NCBI GenBank assembly: GCA_002689445.1
Contig: NZGC01000079.1
Coordinates: 1 to 60,222 of the forward strand
Source of the DNA: Gammaproteobacteria bacterium
Lineage (GTDB): Bacteria > Pseudomonadota > Gammaproteobacteria > Pseudomonadales > Azotimanducaceae
Direction: 5' to 3'
Length of the DNA: 60,222 nt
A program made the position numbers and the translations under genes. This document shows positions 16,945 to 28,075 of the stretch, in pieces. How positions within the stretch are numbered: position 1 is the first letter of the stretch; every line of letters starts with the position of its first letter. The notes beneath the pieces were generated by a model. That model was not told the origin of the DNA. It saw only the letters and a program-made list of their open reading frames with translations, and did not search any database.

Positions 16945-17784
16945 ATGCCACCTTATATTGGACGCTTTGCCCCGTCCCCCACTGGCCCGCTACACTTTGG
17001 CTCCCTCGTCGCTGCATTGGCCAGCTATCTTGATGCCAAAGCCGCAGGTGGCACTTGGCTGGTACGAATCGAAGATCTAGACCCTCCCAGGGAAATAATC
17101 GGATCAAGCCAGCGGATCCTTGAGCAACTGGCTTTGCATGGTATGAACAGCGATGGTCCAGTGCGTTATCAAAGTCAGCGCCTCAGCCAGTATGAAGCGC
17201 AACTGGAGCAGCTGATTGCTGACGATCATGTTTACCGTTGCCGATGTGCCCGTCGGTCGTTTGGGTCGATTTATCCGGGCCGTTGTCGTACGGCTCAGGT
17301 TTCAGCAGATGAAGCTCATGCCCTGCGCCTACGAATTAACACGTCAGTCATCCAGCATCACGATATTGGGATGGGCGCTCACACCTGGCGGCAGAATATT
17401 GACTATGGCGATTTTATTCTGAAGCGAAAAGACGGGCTCTTCGCTTATCAGCTTGCGGTAGTGATTGATGATATCGATCAAGGCATCACTCGCATCGTGC
17501 GGGGAGCAGACCTTCTTGCCTCAACAGCGATGCAGTATTGCCTCTATAAGGCTTTCAACACCAGATCACCAGATACCCTACACGTACCGATTATGCGCGA
17601 TCGAGACGGCCAAAAACTCAGCAAGCAGAACCATGCCCCCGAGCTCAACGACTTAACCCCGGCTGAAAACCTGCAGCAAGCCCTGCAAGCGCTGAACCAG
17701 TCACCGATCAGCATAGACAGTCCTGAAAATATGCTGACAGCGGCAATCGATGGCTGGCAGCCTTCGCGAATCTGGTCTTCCTGA
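16945..17784 (+). CDS. gluQ: glutamyl-Q tRNA(Asp) synthetase
   Basis: GluQ-RS activates glutamate and attaches it to the queuosine base of tRNA-Asp. The 279-residue protein is a GluRS catalytic core without an anticodon-binding domain. It carries the HIGH-like HFGS in GRFAPSPTGPLHFGS, the zinc site YRCRC...YPGRC, and a KMSKS-like QKLSKQNHA. It follows dksA, the standard gammaproteobacterial pairing, and a likely terminator (17978-18006) ends the unit before pcnB. Confidence 0.94.
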   Translation: MPPYIGRFAPSPTGPLHFGSLVAALASYLDAKAAGGTWLVRIEDLDPPREIIGSSQRILEQLALHGMNSDGPVRYQSQRLSQYEAQLEQLIADDHVYRCRCARRSFGSIYPGRCRTAQVSADEAHALRLRINTSVIQHHDIGMGAHTWRQNIDYGDFILKRKDGLFAYQLAVVIDDIDQGITRIVRGADLLASTAMQYCLYKAFNTRSPDTLHVPIMRDRDGQKLSKQNHAPELNDLTPAENLQQALQALNQSPISIDSPENMLTAAIDGWQPSRIWSS

Positions 17785-17977
17785 CCGAGACACGCTGATT
17801 GACCCGCGTTTTCTCGAATCGTGGACGTAAACTGCAGATAGCGAACGGGCTCCGAGCCTGATCTTCAAGGGTTCCAATTCGGTTGACATCCTGCGATAGT
17901 GACACTGTGAGCTGGGAAAAATAACAATAATCTCGGTTTACAGCATAACAATAATAATAAAGTACCAACGCTCGCTG

Positions 17978-18006
17978 AGGGGAAAGCTTTGCTTTCCCTT
18001 TCTTTT
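17978..18006 (+). terminator. intrinsic terminator after gluQ
   Basis: GGGAAAGC (17980-17987), loop TTT and GCTTTCCC (17991-17998) form a perfect eight-pair stem, extended outward by A/T pairing. TTTCTTTT follows. It closes the dksA-gluQ transcript and sits 55 bases before pcnB. Confidence 0.8.
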
Positions 18007-18061
18007 CAGTACCTGAGACATCTCCGCTACTCTGTTACACTACCCTTTTGTCAAAACGCCT

Positions 18062-19336
18062 ATGGTGGGCACAAGTCGAGAGCCTAAAATCACACTAGAT
18101 CAATCCGATATCAGCCTAGCAGCACTTAAAGTGGTCCGACGCCTCAGCGAAGAGGGCTTTGACGCCTATCTCGTGGGTGGGTGTGTGCGGGATCTCCTGC
18201 TCAATCAAAAGCCGAAAGATTTTGATGTCGCAACCAACGCGACCCCTCAGGAGGTTCATCGACTGTTTCGTAATTCGCGAATCATCGGCAGGCGGTTTCA
18301 GATCGCTCACGTTCGATTTGGAAGAGAAATCATTGAGGTTGCCACCTTTCGTGGTCAACACGACCCCAATCAATCCTCTGAGTCAGGACATATCCTACGA
18401 GACAACGTTTTCGGTTCTTTTGAGGAAGATGGTCTGCGCCGCGATTTCACCGTGAATGCTCTGTATTACGACGCTATCTCGGACACAATTCTCGATCCAA
18501 CCGGTAAAGGCTTGGCCGATCTTCAAGCTAAAAAATTAAACCTGATTGGAGAGCCAGAGATTCGTTTTCAGGAGGATCCTGTCAGGATGCTAAGAGCCGT
18601 TAGGTTCATGGCAAAGCTTAATTTTTCTATCTCCGCTGACTTACAAAAACAGATCCGTACTTCGGCTCATTTACTGGGCGAAATCCCGCCAGCCCGGCTC
18701 TTCGAAGAAACTCTCAAGCTCTTTATGAATGGTCACGCCCTGAGTACTTTTGAGAGTCTAAAGACACACCACCTGATGCCTTTGCTCTTTCCAACGCTTG
18801 CCTCCGAAGGCCAGAATGCCCAACTCGTCGCGGAAGCGCTGGCTTCAACGGATGCTCGAATCGCCCAAGATATGCCCGTAACACCGGCGTTCTTATTTGC
18901 CGCGTTTCTGTGGGAGGGCTTTAATCAACATAAAGATCGCTTAATCAAGGTTGAGGGAAAGACACCGATTGACGCATCCCACATGGCCGCAGACATGGTT
19001 TTTCTTGCACAACAAGCGATTGTCGCAATCCCCAAGCGGTTCAGTATACCGGCCCGAGAAATCTGGCTGCTACAAGATAGGCTCAACCAACAAGTCGGAA
19101 AACGACCCTACAAGCTGCTTACCCATAAAAGGTTCAGGGCCGCCTATGATTTCTTGTTGCTTCGTCATGAGAGCGGTGTACCCCTAGCGTCCACCTGCGA
19201 CTGGTGGACTACCTTTCAGAGTGCTGATCCAGAAACTCAGCAGCAGATGACAACGCCTAAGCGACGGAAAAAACGCAAGAAAAAAACACCCAAGGCTTTG
19301 CAAAAATCGTCTGAGGAACAGCCTGCCAGCGTTTAG
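18062..19336 (+). CDS. pcnB: poly(A) polymerase I
   Basis: PcnB adds poly(A) tails to RNA 3' ends, marking them for decay by PNPase and others. The 424-residue protein has the class II nucleotidyltransferase core: VGGCVRDLLL, the metal-binding DFDVATNATP, and RRFQIAHVRFG. FRRDFTVNALYYD and EDPVRMLRAVRF follow, all poly(A) polymerase-type rather than CCA-adding. The last 27 residues are very basic (KRRKKRKKK), as in other PcnB proteins, and may bind RNA. folK, its partner in many relatives, does not follow; acs does. Confidence 0.94.
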   Translation: MVGTSREPKITLDQSDISLAALKVVRRLSEEGFDAYLVGGCVRDLLLNQKPKDFDVATNATPQEVHRLFRNSRIIGRRFQIAHVRFGREIIEVATFRGQHDPNQSSESGHILRDNVFGSFEEDGLRRDFTVNALYYDAISDTILDPTGKGLADLQAKKLNLIGEPEIRFQEDPVRMLRAVRFMAKLNFSISADLQKQIRTSAHLLGEIPPARLFEETLKLFMNGHALSTFESLKTHHLMPLLFPTLASEGQNAQLVAEALASTDARIAQDMPVTPAFLFAAFLWEGFNQHKDRLIKVEGKTPIDASHMAADMVFLAQQAIVAIPKRFSIPAREIWLLQDRLNQQVGKRPYKLLTHKRFRAAYDFLLLRHESGVPLASTCDWWTTFQSADPETQQQMTTPKRRKKRKKKTPKALQKSSEEQPASV

Positions 19337-19355
19337 CCTCAAACAACGGTTTTAC

Positions 19356-19380
19356 AAAAGCCACGCTTGTGGCATCTTTA
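19356..19380 (+). terminator. possible terminator after pcnB
   Basis: GCCAC-GCTT-GTGGC (19360-19373) forms a five-pair GC-rich stem followed by ATCTTTA and preceded by AAAA. The U-tract is weak, so termination is probably partial. It separates pcnB from acs. Confidence 0.45.
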
Positions 19381-19408
19381 CTGAGCTGATTTCACTAGAG
19401 AATGATCA

Positions 19409-21346
19409 ATGACCGATGACAAAATTTACCCGGTTACCGACGAATGGCGCGACCAAGCTCACCTCAATCAAGAGCAATATCAAGCCCTGTATCGGGAATC
19501 AATAGACTCACCTGACACTTTTTGGCCACGTATGGCCGAATCTTTTCTGTCTTGGTCTAAGCCTTGGACGACATTAAGCGATTCAAACTTAGCACAAGGG
19601 CAGGCAGCGTGGTTTGTCGGGGCAGAACTCAATGCCAGTTACAACTGTATTGATCGACATTTGCCCGAACGGTCGGATCAAACCGCAATCATTTGGGAGG
19701 GAGATGACCCCAATCAGGATGCTCATATTAGCTATGCCGAACTCCACACAAAAGTGTGTCAATTAGCCAACCTGCTTCGCGCGCGGGGTGTTTCCAAAGG
19801 TGACCGGGTCTGTCTGTATCTACCGATGATTCCAGAGGCTGCCTACGCTATGCTCGCCTGCGCTCGGATAGGCGCTATCCACAGTGTTGTTTTTGGCGGT
19901 TTCTCGCCTCAAGCGCTCAAGGACCGAATTCTAGACTCTGACTGTCAGACCGTGATCACTGCCAATGAGGGCATCCGTGGCGGCAAAGGGGTGCCGCTGA
20001 AAAGTAACGTTGACCTTGCGCTCACGGATTGCCCAAACGTCCATAGCGTCATTACGGTTCGCCACACCGACGCATCAGTGAACATGATCGACGGCCGAGA
20101 CCTATGGTACAACGACGAGGCACCCAAACAATCAAAAGTGGCTGAGCCCGAACCCATGAGCAGTGAGGACCCTCTTTTTATCCTCTATACCTCAGGCTCT
20201 ACCGGTAAACCCAAAGGCGTACTTCATACCACGGCTGGGTACTTACTACACTCAGCCATGACCCACCGTTATGTCTTTGATTATCACGACGGAGATATCT
20301 ACTGGTGCACTGCGGATGTAGGATGGATTACAGGTCATAGCTATATTGTTTATGGTCCTCTGGCAAACGGTGCCACCACACTGATGTTCGAGGGTATACC
20401 CACATACCCGGATGCGTCTCGATGCTGGCAAATCGTCGACAAACATCAGGTGAATATTTTTTACACGGCCCCCACGGCCCTTAGATCCCTCATGGGCATG
20501 GGAGACGATTTCGTGAGTGCCTCTGATCGAACCAGCCTAAAGCTCTTGGGAACCGTAGGCGAGCCCATTAATCCAGAGGCCTGGGAGTGGTACTACCATG
20601 TGGTAGGCAACGACCGCTGCCCCATTGTCGATACCTGGTGGCAAACAGAGACGGGCGGCATCATGATTACGCCCCTACCGGGTGCGACCGGTCTGAAACC
20701 CGGATCAGCGACGTTACCTTTTTTTGGTGTAGCTCCTGTACTGCTTGATGCTGATGGCCAGATCCTAGAGGGTGCTGCCTCAGGCAACCTCGCGCTTAAA
20801 ACCTCTTGGCCGAGCCAAATTAGAACCGTTTACGGCGATCACCAGCGTTGTATCGACACGTATTTTTCTACCTATCCCGGTTTTTACTTTACTGGCGACG
20901 GCGCCCGCAGGGACGAGTCTGGCTATTTTTGGATTACCGGCAGAGTTGATGACGTACTGAATGTCTCTGGACATAGAATGGGCACTGCAGAGATCGAAAG
21001 CGCATTGGTATTGCATGAGGCGGTGGCTGAGGCTGCGGTCGTGGGTTATCCGCATGACATTAAGGGTCAAGGAATTTATGCCTACGTAACCCTAATGCAA
21101 GGTGTCGTAGGATCAGATGCTTTACAGAAAGAGCTGGAGCTCATGGTGCGTCAAGAGATCGGGGCGATCGCGAAGCCTGATATTTTGCAATGGGCACCCA
21201 GTTTGCCCAAAACCCGATCTGGCAAAATCATGCGAAGAATTCTCAGAAAAATTGCGGAGAATGCGTTGGATGAACTGGGCGACACCAGCACCCTGGCAGA
21301 TCCCTCGGTGGTGGATGAACTTATCGCCCAGTCACCTCAGACCTAG
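19409..21346 (+). CDS. acs: acetyl-CoA synthetase
   Basis: Acs turns acetate, ATP and CoA into acetyl-CoA through acetyl-AMP, feeding acetate into central metabolism. The 645-residue length is typical (E. coli 652). It shows [16 protein letters not shown] (P-loop), the acyl-pocket motif [27 protein letters not shown] and the catalytic lysine K606 in [10 protein letters not shown]. That lysine is the usual target of reversible acetylation. A propionyl-CoA synthetase is less likely, because the N terminus and spacing match Acs. It is transcribed alone and converges on pnp across a hairpin. Confidence 0.95.
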   Translation: MTDDKIYPVTDEWRDQAHLNQEQYQALYRESIDSPDTFWPRMAESFLSWSKPWTTLSDSNLAQGQAAWFVGAELNASYNCIDRHLPERSDQTAIIWEGDDPNQDAHISYAELHTKVCQLANLLRARGVSKGDRVCLYLPMIPEAAYAMLACARIGAIHSVVFGGFSPQALKDRILDSDCQTVITANEGIRGGKGVPLKSNVDLALTDCPNVHSVITVRHTDASVNMIDGRDLWYNDEAPKQSKVAEPEPMSSEDPLFILYTSGSTGKPKGVLHTTAGYLLHSAMTHRYVFDYHDGDIYWCTADVGWITGHSYIVYGPLANGATTLMFEGIPTYPDASRCWQIVDKHQVNIFYTAPTALRSLMGMGDDFVSASDRTSLKLLGTVGEPINPEAWEWYYHVVGNDRCPIVDTWWQTETGGIMITPLPGATGLKPGSATLPFFGVAPVLLDADGQILEGAASGNLALKTSWPSQIRTVYGDHQRCIDTYFSTYPGFYFTGDGARRDESGYFWITGRVDDVLNVSGHRMGTAEIESALVLHEAVAEAAVVGYPHDIKGQGIYAYVTLMQGVVGSDALQKELELMVRQEIGAIAKPDILQWAPSLPKTRSGKIMRRILRKIAENALDELGDTSTLADPSVVDELIAQSPQT

Positions 21347-21351
21347 AACTG

Positions 21352-21385
21352 AAAAAGCCCAGGCAGAGTGTCTACCCGGGCTTTG
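21352..21385 (+). terminator. terminator between acs and pnp, possibly bidirectional
   Basis: AAAGCCC (21354-21360) pairs with GGGCTTT across a 17-base loop. The 5' side is A-rich and the 3' side T-rich, so it could stop both acs (+) and the pnp transcript (-). The large loop weakens the call. Confidence 0.55.
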
Positions 21386-21413
21386 TTCATACCTCTGCAT
21401 TGACAGTGCAGGG

Positions 21414-23681
21414 CTACTCCGCCTTTGCCTCAGTATCGGCTTCTGAATCGGCGCTAACCGAATCGACATCACCGGCTCCATCAGCAGCTTGCTGCCCATC
21501 GGAGTTCACTTCTATGCTTTCAGGTTCAACCGAAGCTGACGCTGAAGTTGCTGACTCACTCTCGGCTTCGTCTGGACCCGAATCTTCACTAGAAGCCGCA
21601 GGAACTTCCTTCATCGACAGTTTAATTCGACCACGTTCGACATCGAGCACGATGACTTTGACAATCTGTCCTTCAGACAAATAATCCGTGACCTTTTCGA
21701 CTCGCTCATTGGCAATCTGAGAGATATGAACCAAACCATCCTTACCTGGCAGAATGTTTACGAACGCCCCAAAGTCAGCAATTTTAACGACTTTGCCATC
21801 GTAAATTTGACCCACTTCGGCCTCCGCGACGATACCTTCGATCATGCTTACCGCTGCATCTCGCGACTCAAGTCCCTCGCCAAAGATCGTGATGGTGCCA
21901 TCATCGTCAATGTCGATTGATGCACCGGTCTCTTCCGTGATGCTCCGAATCGTCGCACCGCCTTTACCGATGACATCGCGGATTTTGTCAGAATCAACTT
22001 TCATGGTGACCATCGCAGGCGCATTATCAGAAACCGTTTCTCGAGACCGGCCAATGACCTTATTCATCTCATCGAGGATATGCAGTCTTGCAGACCGAGC
22101 CTGCTCCAACGCGGTTTCCATAATTTGCTCGGTAATGCCCTGAATCTTGATATCCATTTGGAGCGCTGTCACTCCGGTTTCTGTACCGGCAACTTTAAAA
22201 TCCATATCGCCTAAGTGATCCTCGTCGCCGAGAATATCAGTCAATACGGCAAATCCATCATCTTCTTTGACCAAACCCATGGCGACACCGGCTACCGGCG
22301 CTTTAAGTGGTACACCCGCATCCATCAAAGCGAGGCTTGCACCACACACGGATGCCATCGAAGATGAACCATTCGACTCGGTAATTTCCGAGACCACGCG
22401 AGTGGTATAAGGCCAATCTGCCGACGAAGGCAAGACCGCGGCCACGCCCCGGCGAGCTAGCCGACCGTGACCAATCTCGCGACGTTTGGGACCACCTGAA
22501 AACCCGGTTTCACCCACACTGTAATGGGGGAAATTATAGTGCAGCATAAAATGGTCTCGATAACTTCCCTGCAACGCATCAATTATTGCCGCATCGCGCA
22601 TCGAGCCTAATGTGGTCGTAACCAATGCTTGGGTCTCGCCTCGGGTGAACAGTGCTGAGCCATGCGTTTTTGGTAATACCCCTACCTCTACTGAAATACC
22701 TCTAACGGTTTTAGTATCTCGCCCATCAATCCGCGGCTCTCCGGCAATTATGGCTCTACGGACCGCCTTTTTCTCGATGCTACCAAAAATAGCACTGACA
22801 TCATCCGCGCTGGGCCCCGCCTCTTGAACAAACTGCGCAACGGCTTCATCACGGAGTGCACTCAACCGGTCCTGTCGACTCATTTTCTCGGTAATGCGAT
22901 AGGCCTCTGCAATATTCTCAGCAGAAAATTCGGTCATCGCGCTCACCAAATCGGCGTTTGCCGCCTCTGGCTCCCAAATCCACTGTTCAACACCCACTTC
23001 GGCGCATAGCTCTTCCACCGCTTTGATGACGACCTGCATTTCCTGATGCGCAAACAGCACAGCCCCCAACATTTGATCCTCAGTAAGCTCTTTTGCTTCT
23101 GACTCGACCATCAATACCGCTGACTCAGTGCCTGCTACTACCATATCTAAATGAGATTCAGACAATGCTTCATAACCAGGGTTCAGCAGGTACCCTGCCT
23201 CGGTGAACCCCACTCTGGCAGCGCCGATCGGTCCTGAAAATGGAATCCCTGAAAGGCTGAGCGCCGCAGAGACACCAATCATCGCAGGAATATCTGGATC
23301 CATATCCTTTTCCGCTGAGACAACTTGGCAAGTCACCTGAACTTCATTCATGAAGCCTTTCGGAAACAGTGGCCGAATCGGACGATCAATCAAACGAGAG
23401 GTTAAGGTCTCTTTCTCTGAAGGACGGCCCTCTCGCTTAAAGAAACCGCCGGGAATCTTCCCTGCCGAATAAGTTTTTTCTTCGTAATTTACGGTTAAAG
23501 GAAAGAAACTTTGATGAGGATTGGCTTCTTTTCGACCCACAACCGCGACGAGGACGGAAGTATCTCCCACTGACACCAAAACCGATGCCGTTGCTTGACG
23601 AGCAATTCGGCCCGTCTCAATGGTGACTTCTTGATCACCGTAGGTAAATTTTTTTCTAACTGGATTCACATTTTTCTCCAT
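21414..23681 (-). CDS. pnp: polynucleotide phosphorylase
   Basis: PNPase degrades RNA 3' to 5' by phosphorolysis and is part of the degradosome. The 755-residue protein has two RNase PH domains ([12 protein letters not shown]; the second with [19 protein letters not shown]), a KH domain ([18 protein letters not shown]) and an S1 domain ([24 protein letters not shown]). A 60-residue acidic Ser/Glu/Ala tail follows, longer than in E. coli. The start has AAGGA nearby. Only 16 bases separate it from the rpsO stop, so the RNase III-processed leader hairpin that controls pnp in E. coli is missing at this place. Confidence 0.97.
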   Translation of the reverse strand: MEKNVNPVRKKFTYGDQEVTIETGRIARQATASVLVSVGDTSVLVAVVGRKEANPHQSFFPLTVNYEEKTYSAGKIPGGFFKREGRPSEKETLTSRLIDRPIRPLFPKGFMNEVQVTCQVVSAEKDMDPDIPAMIGVSAALSLSGIPFSGPIGAARVGFTEAGYLLNPGYEALSESHLDMVVAGTESAVLMVESEAKELTEDQMLGAVLFAHQEMQVVIKAVEELCAEVGVEQWIWEPEAANADLVSAMTEFSAENIAEAYRITEKMSRQDRLSALRDEAVAQFVQEAGPSADDVSAIFGSIEKKAVRRAIIAGEPRIDGRDTKTVRGISVEVGVLPKTHGSALFTRGETQALVTTTLGSMRDAAIIDALQGSYRDHFMLHYNFPHYSVGETGFSGGPKRREIGHGRLARRGVAAVLPSSADWPYTTRVVSEITESNGSSSMASVCGASLALMDAGVPLKAPVAGVAMGLVKEDDGFAVLTDILGDEDHLGDMDFKVAGTETGVTALQMDIKIQGITEQIMETALEQARSARLHILDEMNKVIGRSRETVSDNAPAMVTMKVDSDKIRDVIGKGGATIRSITEETGASIDIDDDGTITIFGEGLESRDAAVSMIEGIVAEAEVGQIYDGKVVKIADFGAFVNILPGKDGLVHISQIANERVEKVTDYLSEGQIVKVIVLDVERGRIKLSMKEVPAASSEDSGPDEAESESATSASASVEPESIEVNSDGQQAADGAGDVDSVSADSEADTEAKAE

Positions 23682-23697
23682 TCATCCTTGGCCAACA

Positions 23698-23967
23698 TTA
23701 TCGACGCAAACCAAGTCGCTTGATCAATTTTGCATATCGGTCCGTGTTTTTACTCTTTAAGTAATTTAAGAGCTTTCTTCGCTGACTCACCATTCTCAGA
23801 AGGCCAATTCTGGAGTGATGGTCTTGCTTGTGGGCCTGAAAATGCCCTTGTAACTTTTCTATATTGGCGGTTAACAGAGCCACCTGAACTTCTGGGGAAC
23901 CCGTGTCCGTGTCAGATGTTCCATACTCTTTTACAATGCCCGCTTTTTCTTCGTTTGATAAAGCCAT
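23698..23967 (-). CDS. rpsO: 30S ribosomal protein S15
   Basis: S15 is a primary binder of the central domain of 16S rRNA. The 89-residue protein matches the family length and has the conserved [33 protein letters not shown] and RRKLLNYLK segments. GGAGG lies just before the ATG. It is followed after 16 bases by pnp and preceded by truB, the standard order. A small hairpin about 27 bases upstream of the start may take part in S15 autoregulation. Confidence 0.98.
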   Translation of the reverse strand: MALSNEEKAGIVKEYGTSDTDTGSPEVQVALLTANIEKLQGHFQAHKQDHHSRIGLLRMVSQRRKLLNYLKSKNTDRYAKLIKRLGLRR

Positions 23968-23993
23968 GAGGCCTCCTATCTCATTAATATGCT

Positions 23994-24008
23994 GTCGCTC
24001 GTTGCGAC
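23994..24008 (-). promoter_or_regulatory. candidate rpsO leader hairpin
   Basis: In the rpsO leader on the minus strand GTCGC-AACGA-GCGAC can form a five-pair hairpin, followed about 20 bases later by the GGAGG ribosome site. S15 represses its own mRNA through a leader structure in several bacteria, with different folds in different groups. Whether this hairpin is such an element is uncertain. Confidence 0.3.
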
Positions 24009-24055
24009 GTTCCTTTATCAGGTATATCCACGCATATTTGTAGATACCCTGAAGT

Positions 24056-24994
24056 TTAATGCACCGCCACTAAGCGCTTGGGTGCGATTCTGCCGTCATC
24101 GAGGATTTCTCCAACGCCAGCAAAAACTGATTCGTTTGCGGTTTCTCGGAAGACAGCCATAAGCCCCCTTGGAGCTGTGCCACTCACTTGTACCGGCTGT
24201 CCTTGCAGGAAGTACCCAGCAGTTAAAGCCGTCATGGTGATTGAGGGATACTCCTCAACAGCCGATGAGACGGACTGCAACATCTGGTCTATTCCTTGGC
24301 TTCCTTTCTCCTCTTTAATCGCTGCTAACTCTTCCATCGTCAGCGCTTCTGCTAATCCAAAAGGGCCCGCTCGATGCCGACGCAAAGCGGTCACATGAGC
24401 CCCGCAGCCGAGGACCGCTCCTATATCTTCTGCCAGCGAGCGGATATAGGTACCCTTACTACAGTCAACATCCACCACCCACTGCCTTTTCTCTCGCGAG
24501 ACCAACGCCAACCGTTTAATCATCACGGTTCGTGCTTTGCGCTCGATCTCAATGCCTTGTCTTGCGAGCTTGTATAGTGGTTGGCCGTCCACTTTAATCG
24601 CAGAATACATCGATGGAATCTGCTCTATCTGCCCCCTAAAACCCTCTAGGCAAGCATCAACCTCGGCATCTGTACAATCCGGTACAGGCAATATCTCAAC
24701 GACCTCGCCTTCACTGTCACCAGTTGTCGTCCTTTGACCTAATTGCAAAGTCGCGACATAAGACTTATCGGCATCCAATAAAAACTGAGAGAACTTCGTT
24801 GCCTCTCCAAAGCAAATTGGTAAAACACCCGTTGCAATAGGGTCCAAGCTTCCTGTGTGTCCGGCTTTTGCGGCGCCGAACAAGTGCTTAACCTTCTGGA
24901 GCGCGCCATTTGACGTTATTCCTGCTGGTTTGTCCAGCAACAATATCCCATCAACAGCTCTGCCTTTTCGACGCCTAGACCCCAAGCTCGTCAT
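24056..24994 (-). CDS. truB: tRNA pseudouridine-55 synthase
   Basis: TruB makes pseudouridine 55 in the T loop of all tRNAs and also acts as a tRNA chaperone. The start is taken as the ATG at 24994 (312 residues, E. coli 314), overlapping rbfA by 20 bases; the frame also opens with a TTG at 25000. The catalytic aspartate lies in [15 protein letters not shown] (D51). [14 protein letters not shown] and [15 protein letters not shown] are further family motifs, and a PUA-like C-terminal domain is present. It sits in the infB-rbfA-truB-rpsO-pnp run and is probably translated from read-through mRNA. Confidence 0.95.
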   Translation of the reverse strand: MTSLGSRRRKGRAVDGILLLDKPAGITSNGALQKVKHLFGAAKAGHTGSLDPIATGVLPICFGEATKFSQFLLDADKSYVATLQLGQRTTTGDSEGEVVEILPVPDCTDAEVDACLEGFRGQIEQIPSMYSAIKVDGQPLYKLARQGIEIERKARTVMIKRLALVSREKRQWVVDVDCSKGTYIRSLAEDIGAVLGCGAHVTALRRHRAGPFGLAEALTMEELAAIKEEKGSQGIDQMLQSVSSAVEEYPSITMTALTAGYFLQGQPVQVSGTAPRGLMAVFRETANESVFAGVGEILDDGRIAPKRLVAVH

Positions 24995-25355
24995 CCTCAA
25001 GGCTGGATGGGCTCTGACGACCTTCCATCAGCGCACGGGTAATCTTCTCTCCCTGCGCGAGGCTGGCGTCAAAACGGAAACGCAGTTTGGGGGTAATCCG
25101 AGTACTGAGCTCTAACGCCAACTGTTTTCGCAAAAAACTGCTGGCATTACTCAGTAATAGCTCAGTTTGCTTAGCGTGTTCATCGGGAAAAACAGAAAAA
25201 TAGACGTCAGCGTAGGCAAGGTCCTTTGTTACACGAACCTCGTTCACGGTAATCATACCGAGTCTGGGATCTTTCAAGGACTTTTGAATCAGCATCGCCA
25301 AGCTTTTTTGAATCTGCTCAGCAACCCGATCGGTTCGCTTAAAATGAACATCCAT
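24975..25355 (-). CDS. rbfA: 30S ribosome-binding factor A
   Basis: RbfA binds the immature 30S subunit near helix 1 of 16S rRNA and helps its late maturation, notably in the cold. The 126-residue protein has the KH-fold features KRTDRVAEQIQKSLAMLIQ, DPRLGMITVNEVRVTKDLAYADVY and LELSTRITPKLRFRFD. It lies 18 bases after infB and overlaps truB. Confidence 0.96.
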   Translation of the reverse strand: MDVHFKRTDRVAEQIQKSLAMLIQKSLKDPRLGMITVNEVRVTKDLAYADVYFSVFPDEHAKQTELLLSNASSFLRKQLALELSTRITPKLRFRFDASLAQGEKITRALMEGRQSPSSLEDDELGV

Positions 25356-25373
25356 TAGGGCTTCGCGACAGTC

Positions 25374-28040
25374 TTACAACTGTCGTGCAACCTCTCGAAC
25401 ATCAAACACTTCTATCTGATCTTTGACTTTAACATCGTTATAGTTTTTGACGCCGATACCACATTCAGTACCGCTTCTGATCGACTCAACTTCATCCTTG
25501 AAATGTCGCAAACTCTCGAGTTCCCCTTCGTAGATGACAATGTTATCTCGCAATACCCGAATCTTTTTATGCCTATACACTGTCCCTTCTATCACCATAC
25601 AACCGGCAATCGACCCGTACTTCTTACTATCGAATACGTCTTTGACTTCGGCAATCCCAACGATGTCTTCTCGAACTTCTGGCGCCAACATACCACTCAG
25701 CGCAGCTTTCACGTCATCGACTAAATCATAAATGACCTTGTAATAACGCAGATCGAGTTCTTCAGATTCAACCAATCGTTTCGCCGATGATTCCGCTCGA
25801 ACGTTGAAGCCAAACATAACGGCGTTGGCAGTCAGGGCGTAATTCACATCGTTCTCTGAAATACCCCCTACGCCTGACGAAACAACATTCACTTTGACTT
25901 CATCGTTACCCAAATCATGCAGCGCCGATACAATGGCTTCTAGCGAGCCCCTGACATCTGCCTTAACCACGATATTGAGTTCCTGGGCGGCGCCACTGCC
26001 GAAGTTTTCAAGCAGGTTATCAAGCGAGACGGCGGGTGTTGCCAATCGCTCGTTTTTGATTTTTTCTCGCCGAAATTGAGCCACTTCGCGAGCTGCCTTC
26101 TCATCTTTGGTAACCGTAAAAGGATCACCCGCTCCTGGGGTACCATCAAGACCTAATATCGATACTGGCGTTGCGGGACCGGAACTCTTAAGAGTCTCAC
26201 CATGCTCGTTGGTTATTGCTCTGACTCGTCCAAAGTTCTCTCCAGCGACCACAATGTCGCCGCGGCTCAAGGTGCCATTTTGAATCAACAACGTCGCAAC
26301 TGAGCCTTTTCCTCGGTCGAGCCGTGACTCGATCACCACGCCTTGGGCGGGCCCCTGTTGAACCGCAGTGAGTTCGAGCAGTTCAGATTGCAGCAACACT
26401 GCCTCGAGTAAGGCGTCGACCCCTTCCCCTGTCAGCGCTGACACGGGAATGAATTGCGTATCACCACCCCAGTCCTCCGGGATGACGTCTTTGGCGGCCA
26501 GCTCATTTTTGACTCGGTCTGGATCAGCACCCTCTTTATCAATTTTATTGATCGCGACCACCATAGGCACGCCCGCTCCCTTGGCATGCTGAATGGCTTC
26601 TTCGGTTTGCGGCATCACTCCATCATCGGCGGCAACGACCAAAATAATAATATCGGTAGCGTTGGCCCCTCTTGCGCGCATGGCTGTGAAGGCGGCATGG
26701 CCCGGTGTATCGATGAAGCATATTTCTCCGTGTTGAGTTGTGACTCGATAGGCACCAATGTGCTGCGTAATCCCACCAGCTTCACCACTGGCGACCTGAG
26801 CGTTTCGAATGTGGTCGAGCAACGAGGTTTTACCGTGATCGACATGCCCCATTACTGTCACAACCGGCGCACGAGCCTCGGCATCAGCATCATAAACCAA
26901 GGCATCCAGCAAAGAGTTCTCTACTTCATTCGCATCAAGCACTTTAACTTTGTGGCCAAACTCCTCGACGACTAAAATTGCGGTCTCTTGATCAATGGTC
27001 GCATTTTGGTTGGCCATCACTCCGAGGCCCATCAGGAACTTAATCACTTCTGTCGCTTTGATCGACATTCGCTGCGATAACTGAGCAACTGTAATTGCGT
27101 CGCCGATTTCTACTTCCCTGACTTGATTTTCAGTCGGGGCTTTAAATTGGTGCCGTGGGCCGGCCTTTGGCGCCGCGGCGCGCTTGGAACGAGCGACGCC
27201 AGTTAACCCCAATGTCGTTGGTGCAAGCTCGTCCTCCAGCGCGGTCTCTGGCGCGATCAGGATTTCATCAACCTCTTCAACGAGCAATTCTTCGACGCGT
27301 TTTTTTCGATTCCCGTGTTTGGCTTTCTTTTGCTGAATCTCATCGATGTCGATTTCTTTTCGATCACGCTTATCTTTACGAGACCCAGGCTTATCATCCC
27401 CGTCTTTACTCGCATCAGCTTTCGCAGCTTTGACTTTTTCTATTTGGGCCTGTTTGGCTTTCTCTTCGGCTTCAAGGGCAGCACGCGCTTCTTCTTTCGC
27501 TTTTTGTTCCAAACGTCGCGCTTCGGCTTCTTTTTCCGCAGCAATATGCGCAGCACGCCTCACAGCTTCAGGATCCAGTGGTTTACTGGGAGCTTCCGGC
27601 TCTGCTTTCGGCGCGGCTGTCTCGATAGCAGCTGCTTCTTCCGCCGGCGCTTCAACTTGTGTTTCAACCGGGGTTTCAACTTGGGGCTCTACAACCGCCT
27701 CGGCAGGAACCGCTTCTTCTACCGGTGTTTCTTCGGTTTCGGTTCGGCGAACATAGGTTCGTTTTTTTCGCACCTCAACATTGACGGTTCGTCCGCGACC
27801 CGCACTGCCGCCCGCTTTGATCGTGCTTAACGTCCGGCGCTTCAGGGTAATTTTCTTTGGGCCACTGGTTTCATCACCATGGCTCCGCTTGAGGTACGCC
27901 AGCAACGACTCTTTCTGTGCTTCTTCCACAGTGTCGGACTCGCCAGTCTGCGGCAGACCTGCTTCCTTCATTTGCTGCAGCAAACGATCAACGGGCGTCC
28001 CAACAGTCTCTGCCAGTTGTTTTACCGTGGTTTCAGCCAT
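25374..28040 (-). CDS. infB: translation initiation factor IF-2
   Basis: IF2 is the GTPase that brings initiator fMet-tRNA to the 30S subunit. The 888-residue protein (E. coli 890) has an IF2N domain at the start, then a long charged Ala/Glu/Lys-rich region (about 100-250). A second IF2N region comes before the G domain with G1 GHVDHGKT at 398-405, DTPGHAAF and NKIDK. The C-terminal C1/C2 domains include the fMet-binding part ([19 protein letters not shown]). It is the third gene after tRNA-fMet, which it uses, and follows nusA by 35 bases. Confidence 0.97.
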   Translation of the reverse strand: MAETTVKQLAETVGTPVDRLLQQMKEAGLPQTGESDTVEEAQKESLLAYLKRSHGDETSGPKKITLKRRTLSTIKAGGSAGRGRTVNVEVRKKRTYVRRTETEETPVEEAVPAEAVVEPQVETPVETQVEAPAEEAAAIETAAPKAEPEAPSKPLDPEAVRRAAHIAAEKEAEARRLEQKAKEEARAALEAEEKAKQAQIEKVKAAKADASKDGDDKPGSRKDKRDRKEIDIDEIQQKKAKHGNRKKRVEELLVEEVDEILIAPETALEDELAPTTLGLTGVARSKRAAAPKAGPRHQFKAPTENQVREVEIGDAITVAQLSQRMSIKATEVIKFLMGLGVMANQNATIDQETAILVVEEFGHKVKVLDANEVENSLLDALVYDADAEARAPVVTVMGHVDHGKTSLLDHIRNAQVASGEAGGITQHIGAYRVTTQHGEICFIDTPGHAAFTAMRARGANATDIIILVVAADDGVMPQTEEAIQHAKGAGVPMVVAINKIDKEGADPDRVKNELAAKDVIPEDWGGDTQFIPVSALTGEGVDALLEAVLLQSELLELTAVQQGPAQGVVIESRLDRGKGSVATLLIQNGTLSRGDIVVAGENFGRVRAITNEHGETLKSSGPATPVSILGLDGTPGAGDPFTVTKDEKAAREVAQFRREKIKNERLATPAVSLDNLLENFGSGAAQELNIVVKADVRGSLEAIVSALHDLGNDEVKVNVVSSGVGGISENDVNYALTANAVMFGFNVRAESSAKRLVESEELDLRYYKVIYDLVDDVKAALSGMLAPEVREDIVGIAEVKDVFDSKKYGSIAGCMVIEGTVYRHKKIRVLRDNIVIYEGELESLRHFKDEVESIRSGTECGIGVKNYNDVKVKDQIEVFDVREVARQL

Positions 28041-28075
28041 ACTTAATTCCCCTTAATACTGCTTACAAACGCCCG

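Noticed and set aside
27315-27830. A 171-codon Phe/Arg-rich plus-strand frame opposite infB
   Set aside because: It is the antisense of the Lys/Glu/Ala-rich region of IF2. The biased composition explains the open frame.
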